Shown here one piece after another: positions 16,568 through 23,886 of a DNA stretch of 64,000 bases. A model generated the notes under the pieces. That model saw only the letters and a program-made list of their open reading frames with translations, ran no database searches and had not been told where the DNA came from. The stretch's first letter is position 1. Each line of letters starts with the position of its first letter. A program made the translations under genes and the position numbers. Source of the stretch: a virus. Location: the IMG/VR virus record IMGVR_UViG_3300021425_003324, positions 1 to 64,000 of that record; one strand, written 5' to 3'.

Positions 16568-17238
16568 AATTTATCATCTTTAAATATTCTTTTGTTTTCT
16601 TTGTTTATATGATGTATAAAAAAATCTTTAAATCTAGAATTTGCAAAAGCATCTTTATTATCACAATATTTGTCAACTAAGTTTGTAAATCGTCTTTCAG
16701 TTGCTACTGCTCCTAGCACATATGCATCATATGGTTTATGAACCTTGTCAAGAGATTCATACCAAAATTTTTCGTATTTTTTTATAACAACATTTAACTT
16801 TTCATGTTCTTGGTTAAAAATCACAAGGCCAGTTTCAAAACAATCTTTTTCTACATAATTACTACGCATCAATGCTAATTCATGTTTGAAACTAGCATTA
16901 AAATAATCAGCAGGAATAGGTTTAATTTGTTCAACATCAGCATCTAACCATATAATCCTTGTGTCTTCAGGACGGTTTTTAACTGCATGTATCTGAGCGC
17001 ATGCTTTACCCCAAAACCTTCTTACCTTTGTTGTTAGATCTAATTCATCATATGAATGCAAACAAGGAACGTGTAGTAATCTTTTATTAAATTTAATATC
17101 TGTTAACCAATCTACTTCGCCTTCAGGGTAATCAATATAGATTAAAAGATCTCCAGGTAGCCTCCAATTAGGTATCAAAAATTGTGCAGTGTTATACCAA
17201 TAGTCTTTAGAAACACTAGTTATAAATTGTAATTTCAT
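16564..17238 (-). CDS. Putative glycosyltransferase with DxD motif, 224 residues
   Basis: RIIWLDADVEQI (94-105, D99/D101) marks a GT-A nucleotide-sugar site, and FETGLVIFN followed by KPYDAYVLGA fits the acceptor-side conserved block of these small phage and bacterial transferases. There is no signal peptide or membrane segment, so it is cytoplasmic. ATGA overlaps link it to the genes on both sides. Exact family number uncertain; GT8-related is my best guess. Confidence 0.6.
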   Translation of the reverse strand: MKLQFITSVSKDYWYNTAQFLIPNWRLPGDLLIYIDYPEGEVDWLTDIKFNKRLLHVPCLHSYDELDLTTKVRRFWGKACAQIHAVKNRPEDTRIIWLDADVEQIKPIPADYFNASFKHELALMRSNYVEKDCFETGLVIFNQEHEKLNVVIKKYEKFWYESLDKVHKPYDAYVLGAVATERRFTNLVDKYCDNKDAFANSRFKDFFIHHINKENKRIFKDDKL

Positions 17239-17951
17239 ACTTGATAATCAATTGTGTTTTCTAGTAAAAAATCTTTTCCGGTCATATCTTTGTATTCATC
17301 TCTCCATTCAACTGAAAGATGCTGCATATAATAATTTTTAAACCAAGGTCCGCCTTCGGTGTAATGTATAAGTTTAGGACATCCGTCATGCTTATAGTAA
17401 TGACCAACTAAGTAATTCCATTCATGATGTAATGTTCCTATTTCTTTATCTTCTAGCCAACTAAATCTATGGAAGTATGCACCATCTTTTGTTTCGTCAT
17501 TTACCAAATCTTTAGTTAGGATTTTGTTACTAGGATGACCACAATTAAACAGCATAACACTAGACCAATTCTTCCTAGGATATCTAAACTGTTTTCTACC
17601 ATCCATTTTCACTGTATGTTTTGGATGGAATGCATGTTTCACAACCATTACAGCATATTGATCATCTGCTAACTCAAATAATTCTGTTATGTCGGATTGT
17701 AAAAGCATGTCGCAATCCATAAACAACGCCCAACCTTTATGATCCATTAATGCAGGTACAAGGAATCTTGTGAATGTAAACTCTGTAGAAGCTAATTTAT
17801 CTATAGGACGAGTGTACCAATTTTCTACTTCAAGATCTTTTTTAATAAGAGGTTTTATTATCGCATTTGGTGTTCTTTTTAAAATACTGTGTTTACAAAC
17901 TTGATAAGCAATATCTTCTCTTGGATCATACCCGATAAAAATATTAATCAT
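17235..17951 (-). CDS. Glycosyltransferase, GT8-like
   Basis: 238 residues. The N-terminus IFIGYDPREDIAYQV is the start of a known group of bacterial and phage transferases, FMDCDMLL (77-84, D79/D81) is the DxD site, and HYTEGGPWF (near 200) is the C-terminal histidine block that closes the active site in GT8 folds. It acts on a nucleotide sugar in the cytoplasm. ATGA overlaps on both sides keep it in the operon from 18928 to 14949. Confidence 0.72.
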   Translation of the reverse strand: MINIFIGYDPREDIAYQVCKHSILKRTPNAIIKPLIKKDLEVENWYTRPIDKLASTEFTFTRFLVPALMDHKGWALFMDCDMLLQSDITELFELADDQYAVMVVKHAFHPKHTVKMDGRKQFRYPRKNWSSVMLFNCGHPSNKILTKDLVNDETKDGAYFHRFSWLEDKEIGTLHHEWNYLVGHYYKHDGCPKLIHYTEGGPWFKNYYMQHLSVEWRDEYKDMTGKDFLLENTIDYQV

Positions 17952-18928
17952 TTTTTAACTTTATACTTTTTTACACTTTCTATTTTGCTTGCTTTAATTT
18001 CTGCAATAATATTTTCTTTGTTATGTAAATTATTAACAGGTAAATCTTTTTGTTTTGGATCTGCAAAATCAATTAAAGATAAATCGTTTCCAGTTACAAT
18101 TATATTCCACGGTGCAATATCGTTGTGATTAGAAAAATCTAAATTTTCTATTTGTCTACAAATAAAATCTTTAGATGGATATGTACCATTTAGATATTGA
18201 TATGTTCTTAGATTAATCCCAGGAATCCAATCTCTTTTTTCAATTTTTGTATTTTTTTTGTTATTGTAGGTTTTTGTTTTGAAATCAGATTCTATTACTA
18301 AATTTTCTAAATAATTTTTCCTTTTGATTGATGCATCCCAATATGCTTTTTCTAAGATAGGATTATTAAATTTTTTCACACCCATTAAAGATTTACTATT
18401 AGAAGTATGTCTAGAAAATGATCCTATCATAGAATAATTTTTTTCTACATGTGAATAGATTTCTGTTAACTTTGTCTGTCCGCAAGCTCCTTTATCATTT
18501 GGACTAGGAGTTTCTATAATTACTGTTTCTCCTAATTTTTCAATTGCAGCTATACTTTTAGTTGGATCATCTAGATGATGAATTATATTCAAACATAAGA
18601 CTACATCAAAATGTTCGCACTGAGACAAATTTATAAGTTTATCGGCAGTAAGGGTATTATTTAAAATAACTACATTAGTACTTTCATTATCTTTTCCTAA
18701 TTGCGTTAGGTGCTTACCGTATTTACTTTCTATTAAAACACAAGTAGCCTTGGGAAAATCTTCTGCTATTCTAAAACTAAAATAACCTAAATTTGCGCCA
18801 ATATCTAAAACAGTAAATGGCCTTTTGTATTGTTCTAAAACTTTTTTAATAACAGGATACCTTGCAGCGCATTCTCTTACACCAGGTGTTACACTACCTT
18901 TAATCCAAATATCTTGATATTGTTCCAT
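17948..18928 (-). CDS. Methyltransferase with kinase-like C-terminal segment (WbdD-like layout)
   Basis: 326 residues. Residues 39-52 (TVLDIGANLGYFSF) are motif I of a class I SAM methyltransferase, and VVLCLNIIHHLDDP is the later acceptor-side block. The last third carries HNDIAPWN (268-275) and LIDF (285-288), the catalytic loop HxDxxxxN and metal-binding D-F of aminoglycoside-phosphotransferase and kinase folds. The ATP-binding N-lobe is short or missing. WbdD of E. coli O9a joins the same two activities to cap O-antigen chains. The gene opens the glycosyltransferase operon. Methyltransferase is sure; kinase activity is inference. Confidence 0.72.
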   Translation of the reverse strand: MEQYQDIWIKGSVTPGVRECAARYPVIKKVLEQYKRPFTVLDIGANLGYFSFRIAEDFPKATCVLIESKYGKHLTQLGKDNESTNVVILNNTLTADKLINLSQCEHFDVVLCLNIIHHLDDPTKSIAAIEKLGETVIIETPSPNDKGACGQTKLTEIYSHVEKNYSMIGSFSRHTSNSKSLMGVKKFNNPILEKAYWDASIKRKNYLENLVIESDFKTKTYNNKKNTKIEKRDWIPGINLRTYQYLNGTYPSKDFICRQIENLDFSNHNDIAPWNIIVTGNDLSLIDFADPKQKDLPVNNLHNKENIIAEIKASKIESVKKYKVKK

Positions 18929-18930
18929 AA

Positions 18931-19386
18931 TTATAAACTCGCATCCTCCATGCCTGCTACTCTTAACTTAACAATGTTAGTAATTTGCCATTGTTTTTGA
19001 TCAAGGCCTTTTAGTATTCCTAACCATTTATTCCTTAATAAAGCAAACTCATTAACTATCTTTTCAAAATCAACGACATCTAGTTCTCCGTCTACATACT
19101 TTTCAACATCGCGACTAGACAATGCTCGTTGATAATTTTCTAAATACTTTTTGAAAAAAGAACTCCGTAATTTTCTTAGCTCAATATTCAGATAGTTTAA
19201 TATAGCTTCTATTTCTTGCAATTGGTTAAAACGATGTTCTACGATGCCTGGAAGTTCTGCAGCAAGTTTTTCTACATTACCTTTAATTTTGCATTCAAGT
19301 TTTGCATCTCTTAATTCAGCTTCAAAATGTAATATAGCATCTGGAATCTTGCCAATGTCTCTTGCAACTTCGCTATACCAGCCCAT
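18931..19386 (-). CDS. uvsY: UvsY recombination mediator
   Basis: 151 residues, close to T4 UvsY (137). Helical, with the marine T4-like signature IEAILNYLNIELRKLR, KYLENYQRALSSRD and LLRNKWLGILKGL followed by RVAGMEDASL at the end. UvsY loads UvsX on gp32-covered single-stranded DNA. It sits with UvsX and gp32 in the expected order, separated from UvsX only by a 69-residue gene. The identification rests on remembered homologues and on context. Confidence 0.85.
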   Translation of the reverse strand: MGWYSEVARDIGKIPDAILHFEAELRDAKLECKIKGNVEKLAAELPGIVEHRFNQLQEIEAILNYLNIELRKLRSSFFKKYLENYQRALSSRDVEKYVDGELDVVDFEKIVNEFALLRNKWLGILKGLDQKQWQITNIVKLRVAGMEDASL

Positions 19387-19394
19387 TTAACCTT

Positions 19395-19604
19395 TCAATA
19401 TTCTTCATCTTCATCTATGTCTAAATAATAGGAAATTGCAATATCAAGTGTGTTGCAATTTCCTAATGAATTTTTCATTGCATCGTCCGACACTCCAAAG
19501 TCAGCAAGTAATTCTACAAAGTGTTCTGCTGCAACTGTTAACTGTTTTTTGTCGCAATGTTCTCGGAATAAACTCCAAATTTCAACTATCTGCTGTTCCG
19601 TCAT
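19395..19604 (-). CDS. Small conserved protein between UvsX and UvsY, 69 residues
   Basis: Acidic helical protein (IVEIWSLFREHCDKK, then LDIAISYYLDIDEDEEY). The same small acidic gene lies between uvsX and uvsY in cyanomyoviruses, from memory; function unknown. It overlaps the end of uvsX by 23 bases. AGGAG lies about 10 bases before the ATG and a late element lies at 19635-19642, so it can be made separately from UvsX. Confidence 0.7.
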   Translation of the reverse strand: MTEQQIVEIWSLFREHCDKKQLTVAAEHFVELLADFGVSDDAMKNSLGNCNTLDIAISYYLDIDEDEEY

Positions 19605-20658
19605 CTTCTATAATCTCCTCTTCCATAGATGGAGTATTTATATCTTTTTGTTTTTTTGGATAGTCTTGCATTACCATATCTAATAATTCGCCAGTCCAAT
19701 TTTTACGATATTCCTTATGTTCATTTCCTTCACTATCAATATATCGTAATCTATTTCCGTCTTTAACAAGATGACCTTGTTTTTCAAATAAGTCAACAAG
19801 GCCACTGTAAGGATTCATACCTGTTTCATAAGGAATCTTTACCTGTACTCCTTCAAATGGTTTTGCATAACGTGTTTTCATTACCTTACAAGCTGCACGG
19901 ATGCCTTGTACTTCTGAGGTTTTGTTACCGTCCTCGTCTTCTTTTAGTTTGAGTTTTTTCATTGCAACTACAATACTACTTGCATAGATAAAACCTTGTC
20001 CGCCTGAAATCTTATCATCTGGATCAAACATGTCTTGGCTAGCGTATGTATGATTAGTTGCTACAAGTCCTACGTTATGACTGCCGAACATGTTTACACA
20101 ATTCCTTACAAGTGCAGTAAGTGCTTTAGGTTTCCTACCCATATCACCTTTAAGATCGCCCTTGCCAAATTGATCAACATCAGTTGGTGTCAGTAACATG
20201 CCTAAACTGTCTATAACAAACAGTACTTTAGGTTTGTCTGCTCCTTCTAAATTTTTGTAGTCGTCAATAAAGACTGAGATAGTTTTAGCTACATCATCAA
20301 TCATACTCATATTAAGTTTTAGTAGCTTTTTTTCGCTTGTATCAACGTTTAAATTCCTAAGCCAGTCTTCATCAAGTGCATTCTCACTGTCAATAAGCAC
20401 AACAAAAATGTCTTGGTCTTGTGCTGCTTTTACAATGTTACCTGCACAGATATAACTCTTACCTGCACCAGATTCGCCTGCAAATACACTTACTTTACCT
20501 AATGGAATGCCTTTGTGAAAATCGCCTGAAATAAGATAGTTTAGTGCATAGTTGCCAGTTGAAATCCAATCAGTTGGATCATTAAAACCAGCACTCATGC
20601 CTGTGATAGATTTTGTTAATTGTGTTCTAAATTTACTTGGATCAAATGCTTTTGCCAT
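19582..20658 (-). CDS. uvsX: UvsX, RecA-like strand-exchange protein
   Basis: 358 residues. Walker A GESGAGKS (61-68), Walker B VLFVIDSLG (about 149-157) and the loop region with DKISGGQGF identify a RecA/UvsX recombinase. It coats single-stranded DNA and drives the recombination-dependent replication of T4-like phages with UvsY and gp32. AAGG lies 7 bases before the ATG. The end is acidic (MEEEIIEDDG), as in other UvsX/RecA proteins. A hairpin lies just upstream, after gp32. Confidence 0.95.
   Translation of the reverse strand: MAKAFDPSKFRTQLTKSITGMSAGFNDPTDWISTGNYALNYLISGDFHKGIPLGKVSVFAGESGAGKSYICAGNIVKAAQDQDIFVVLIDSENALDEDWLRNLNVDTSEKKLLKLNMSMIDDVAKTISVFIDDYKNLEGADKPKVLFVIDSLGMLLTPTDVDQFGKGDLKGDMGRKPKALTALVRNCVNMFGSHNVGLVATNHTYASQDMFDPDDKISGGQGFIYASSIVVAMKKLKLKEDEDGNKTSEVQGIRAACKVMKTRYAKPFEGVQVKIPYETGMNPYSGLVDLFEKQGHLVKDGNRLRYIDSEGNEHKEYRKNWTGELLDMVMQDYPKKQKDINTPSMEEEIIEDDGTADS
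19635..19642 (-). promoter_or_regulatory. Late promoter element TATAAATA inside the uvsX 3' end
   Basis: Minus strand TATAAATACT, a perfect T4 late consensus, within the last codons of uvsX and about 31 bases before the ATG of the 69-residue gene. It would give late expression of that gene and uvsY without uvsX. Confidence 0.6.
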
Positions 20659-20682
20659 AATTGTGCCTTAAAAAGTCAGAAT

Positions 20683-20705
20683 GCAAGGAACAATTTGTTC
20701 CTTGC
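20683..20705 (-). terminator. Hairpin between gp32 and uvsX
   Basis: GCAAGGAAC and GTTCCTTGC form a perfect 9-base stem with a 5-base loop, 9 bases after the gp32 stop. On the minus strand the stem is followed by ATTCTGAC and then a run of five T. It is probably a partial terminator or an mRNA 3' stabiliser for the abundant gp32 message; the T run is offset, so termination may be inefficient. Confidence 0.65.
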
Positions 20706-20714
20706 TAATATGTG

Positions 20715-21674
20715 TTAGTCTGCTTGTCTTGCTCGGATCATTGCAAGGATGTCTTTTGCGTTATCTCCACCTGCACTAGTTTCTGCTACTACAGGCTCGC
20801 TTACTGTAACAGTTTCTTCTTTTGTTTCTACTACTGTAGTTGTAGTAGGAGTAGAACTTGCATTAGTATTAGGATCTCCAGTCATTGCTGACATTCCTGC
20901 TGGTCGGAAGTATTGACTCCATCGTTCACTGTCATATGCTTCTCCGTCGACACTAGCTTCAAACATCTGCTGCATGATTTTCATTTCAACATCTGTTGGC
21001 TTTTTAGGAAGGAAATCATTCAAACTAAATAGTCCAAATGTATTAATTGCATGCATTTCTTTATCATTAAGTGGACGTTCTCTACGTGCCCAATTACTTG
21101 TTGAATAATCAGCAAATCCACCTTTGGATGTCTTATTAAGACGGAAGTCAATGCCACTTGTATAATCAGTTGGCAATTCTTCCATATCCGGATCCATTAA
21201 CGCTTGTTTAATAATCTGGAAAATTTGAGGACCAATAATAAATCTGCGGATTGGATTTTCTGGTACTGTTTCTTCTTTTAGTGGATCATCGTTTACAAAA
21301 CCTTGGAAAAGATACGAACGCTTTTTCCAATACTTGCGACCCATTTCTTCTAGACTAGAGTCTTTAAACCAGCCACGTACCTCATTAAGGATAGCACAGC
21401 TCTCGCCATACATTTCCATACAAGGAATTTGAACCTGTACTGGTTTACTGTCGGTTTCTCCTTTTACACCTGCAAAAGGAAGTTTAATCATTAATCTCTC
21501 TCGCCAGAAAAAAGTATTGTTGTTGTCACCGTCTGGAAGGAACCTAAGAGATGCAGTAGTACCCTCTGCCATGTTCCAAAAGGGATAGATACCGTTATCA
21601 CCACCGGATGTGTTTCCACCTTGTCTTGATTCTTGTTCTTTGAGTTTTGCTCGAATTTCTGCTAAAGTTGCCAT
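20715..21674 (-). CDS. 32: Single-stranded DNA-binding protein gp32
   Basis: 319 residues (T4 gp32 is 301). The N-terminus (LAEIRAKLKEQ) is the cooperativity region. The core has the aromatic-rich PFWNMAEG and LRFLPDGD, then PCMEMYGESC, which keeps two Cys of the zinc site, and RKYWKKRSYLFQGFV for DNA binding. The C-terminus is Thr/Glu-rich and ends KDILAMIRARQ, the acidic tail that recruits partner proteins. It protects replication and recombination intermediates. A late promoter and an inverted repeat lie in its leader. Confidence 0.93.
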   Translation of the reverse strand: MATLAEIRAKLKEQESRQGGNTSGGDNGIYPFWNMAEGTTASLRFLPDGDNNNTFFWRERLMIKLPFAGVKGETDSKPVQVQIPCMEMYGESCAILNEVRGWFKDSSLEEMGRKYWKKRSYLFQGFVNDDPLKEETVPENPIRRFIIGPQIFQIIKQALMDPDMEELPTDYTSGIDFRLNKTSKGGFADYSTSNWARRERPLNDKEMHAINTFGLFSLNDFLPKKPTDVEMKIMQQMFEASVDGEAYDSERWSQYFRPAGMSAMTGDPNTNASSTPTTTTVVETKEETVTVSEPVVAETSAGGDNAKDILAMIRARQAD

Positions 21675-21724
21675 AATATGCCTTTCTATAAATTGTTAAA
21701 TGTGCCTTAGCTGTTGCCTTTAAT

Positions 21725-21750
21725 GTGTAGCACAAACATATATGCTACAC
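21725..21750 (-). promoter_or_regulatory. Inverted repeat in the gp32 leader (possible autoregulatory operator)
   Basis: GTGTAGCA and TGCTACAC form an 8-base stem with a 10-base loop, located 51-76 bases before the gp32 ATG and just after a late promoter. T4 gp32 represses its own mRNA through a leader pseudoknot, so a folded operator is expected in this place. I cannot show a second stem by eye. The wider gap 21675-21794 also holds TATCAAAT/ATTTGATA (21758-21765 and 21785-21792), overlapping the promoter. Confidence 0.5.
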
Positions 21751-21753
21751 GAG

Positions 21754-21761
21754 TATTTATC
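21754..21761 (-). promoter_or_regulatory. Late promoter element GATAAATA upstream of gp32
   Basis: Minus-strand GATAAATACT, 80 bases before the gp32 ATG and directly before the leader hairpin. It matches the other late elements in this window. Confidence 0.6.
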
Positions 21762-21794
21762 AAATGTCAATAATTAAATTACTGATTTGATAGA

Positions 21795-21980
21795 TTATTT
21801 GTGATCATCTGTGCAGTGTGTATGCCAGTATGAACTTCCGTGTTGATCATCGTGATCATGATGTTGCCATGAATTGCAATGATCGTGCTCGTGCATCCGT
21901 GACATATGGTGTTCTCTGTGTGGTGTAGTACAAGCTGCGAGTAAAATAGTTGCAGCCGCTACAGTAAAAAATAATTTCAT
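21795..21980 (-). CDS. His-rich predicted lipoprotein, 61 residues
   Basis: The N-terminus MKLFFTVAAATILLAAC is a lipoprotein signal peptide with lipobox LAAC (Cys 17). The mature 45 residues hold 13 His, several Asp and 2 more Cys (HEHDHC, HHDHDD), a metal-binding composition. AAAAGGA before the ATG is a good ribosome site. It would sit in the inner or outer membrane facing the periplasm. Candidate roles are an outer spanin for lysis, a superinfection-blocking lipoprotein, or a metal buffer. No lysis genes are seen next to it. The signal is clear; the role is inference. Confidence 0.7.
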   Translation of the reverse strand: MKLFFTVAAATILLAACTTPHREHHMSRMHEHDHCNSWQHHDHDDQHGSSYWHTHCTDDHK

Positions 21981-21989
21981 AATTTCCTT

Positions 21990-23873
21990 TTATGCAATTC
22001 CAGCAAGCTTCAAAATATCTTGTGCTTCTGTGCTGTACTTATTTTCGTCTTCATATGTCTTTGTAAATTGCGGATCAACTTCGTGTATTTTATTGCCATA
22101 CATCATTTTTAATTTATGGAAAGCAGAATTAGGCAATACCATGACTTCTGAATTTTCATCAGCAACTTCTATGTAACCGGCAAATCTTCTGTCATTCTGT
22201 ATGTCGTAATAATCTTCCGTGTCAGGAACTACAAAATATCGTCTATCACTTTTTGGTTTAGGATCAATTAATCTTTCTTCTACATCGTCATCCATTAACA
22301 CACCATCGGCATCAGTATCATAACCGTTGTACTCTTGGAATTTTTGGTTTATAGCCTCAATAAATTGTTTGGCTGGATTGATTAAATTTTCTCCATAATC
22401 CTTTTCTACAGCAGTTAATACAGCAGTTTCTCCTTTTGGAAATTGGCCTGTTTCTCTATCATACATGCTTAAAATAAATTCTGTTACTGGTATACTTTGC
22501 TTAGGCTTAAGATCATCTTCCGAAAGAGCATTATCTACCATATCATCTGCCCATTCTTCAAATTCTAAAAATTGAGCGTTTTCTGTTGGAACTTTAGGAG
22601 CTTTCTTTTCATTTCTACTATGTACGTATGTAATATATTTTTTTGTTAGAGGTCCTGCGCTTGAAATTGGTCCACTATATTGTAGATCCCATTCACCTTT
22701 CATTTGCTTATAAACATCCATACCAACTGCATTACCTATCATTTTAGGAACAATTAATGTATTATCTTGAGTATCTAATAATGCATATTTAGAGCCAGCA
22801 GTTGTAGTTACTCCTACCATTTCAAAACCATCTGGTAAAGGTTTTTTGAAATTTTGTAATTTTACAGGTCCTAACATTTCGTCAATAATATTATTAGGGG
22901 TAACTTTTTCAGCTTGTTTTTCGCTAATTAATTTGTAAATATAAGGAAACACTTCTTGTAATTCTTCGTTGAATTGCTTGATAGTTAATTGATCAATCCA
23001 ATTTTCTGCAACATCTTGTGGAACTTCTTGTAGATCTTCATTAGTGAAATTTTCTACCATTTCTCGATATCTATTTTCTTTTTGGATGCTTTCGATAGTT
23101 TTCTTTACAGTTGTAATACGATCATTTACAATGTCTGCATATTCAGACAAGCCTTCTGCCATAACACTTGATCGACTTACATAATTTTTAAACTTCTTAA
23201 GTTTACCTAATTCTTCGCTAAGACTTACAATATGCTTGCCAAAATCGTCGTGCATTGTACCACCTTCTGATACGTGTCTAGCCATTGCCCGTGCGCCATT
23301 TAAATGCTTGATAGGGTATTTAAACCTTTCGCCTTCGGCATTTTCTACATATATATTTTCTATATGTTGTGTTCGGCCACTTGCTAGATTATTATTAACT
23401 GGTTGTGAATGTTTGATGCTTAATCTAGCAGCACCTATATCTTGATAACTAGTTTTACTAGTTCCATAAAGTCGTGATTCTGTCATTGCTCCTTCTCCGG
23501 CGTTTTTAGCTAAAAATTGATAGTCTCTTCTATTTAAATTACTTTTTGTTATGTCTCTTACATCAAAAGTTAATAATCTCTTTTTTGAAAAGTTTCTTAA
23601 TTCTCTTAAAAATGCATACCAATTTTTCTTTGTAGTTGCATCTTGCCCTTCTACAAAATTTTGTGCATACATAATGTTCAAACTTTTTTCGTCAAGAGCT
23701 ATACTTACTTTGCCCAAACTGTCACCATTTTCTGTAAAATCAAAATCAAAAAATCTAGCTTCTTTTGGTTCGTTGGTTACATTTCCTTTTTCGTCACCTA
23801 GTGTAACACTGGGAAATTTTCCTCTAACTTTGTTAAATAACTCTTCGCCTATAAAATTAATATTCTTTTCCAT
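21990..23873 (-). CDS. Large virion-associated protein of unknown function, 627 residues
   Basis: ATG 23873 is taken as the start: it follows a GATAAATA late element by 5 bases, and the only upstream alternative is a TTG inside the terminase stop. The protein is long, mixed helical and charged, with a conserved-looking middle (RLYGTSKTSYQDIGAARL, HLNGARAMARHVSEGG). Its end has an Asp-rich DTDADGVLMDDD stretch that could bind calcium. Late expression and its place directly after gp17 suggest a structural or internal head protein. No enzyme motif is recognised. Confidence 0.6.
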   Translation of the reverse strand: MEKNINFIGEELFNKVRGKFPSVTLGDEKGNVTNEPKEARFFDFDFTENGDSLGKVSIALDEKSLNIMYAQNFVEGQDATTKKNWYAFLRELRNFSKKRLLTFDVRDITKSNLNRRDYQFLAKNAGEGAMTESRLYGTSKTSYQDIGAARLSIKHSQPVNNNLASGRTQHIENIYVENAEGERFKYPIKHLNGARAMARHVSEGGTMHDDFGKHIVSLSEELGKLKKFKNYVSRSSVMAEGLSEYADIVNDRITTVKKTIESIQKENRYREMVENFTNEDLQEVPQDVAENWIDQLTIKQFNEELQEVFPYIYKLISEKQAEKVTPNNIIDEMLGPVKLQNFKKPLPDGFEMVGVTTTAGSKYALLDTQDNTLIVPKMIGNAVGMDVYKQMKGEWDLQYSGPISSAGPLTKKYITYVHSRNEKKAPKVPTENAQFLEFEEWADDMVDNALSEDDLKPKQSIPVTEFILSMYDRETGQFPKGETAVLTAVEKDYGENLINPAKQFIEAINQKFQEYNGYDTDADGVLMDDDVEERLIDPKPKSDRRYFVVPDTEDYYDIQNDRRFAGYIEVADENSEVMVLPNSAFHKLKMMYGNKIHEVDPQFTKTYEDENKYSTEAQDILKLAGIA

Positions 23874-23878
23874 AATTG

Positions 23879-23886
23879 TATTTATC
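23879..23886 (-). promoter_or_regulatory. Late promoter element GATAAATA overlapping the terminase stop
   Basis: Minus strand TGATAAATACAATT then ATG at 23873. The TGA of gp17 is part of the promoter. The same GATAAATACAAT string precedes gp14. Confidence 0.6.
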
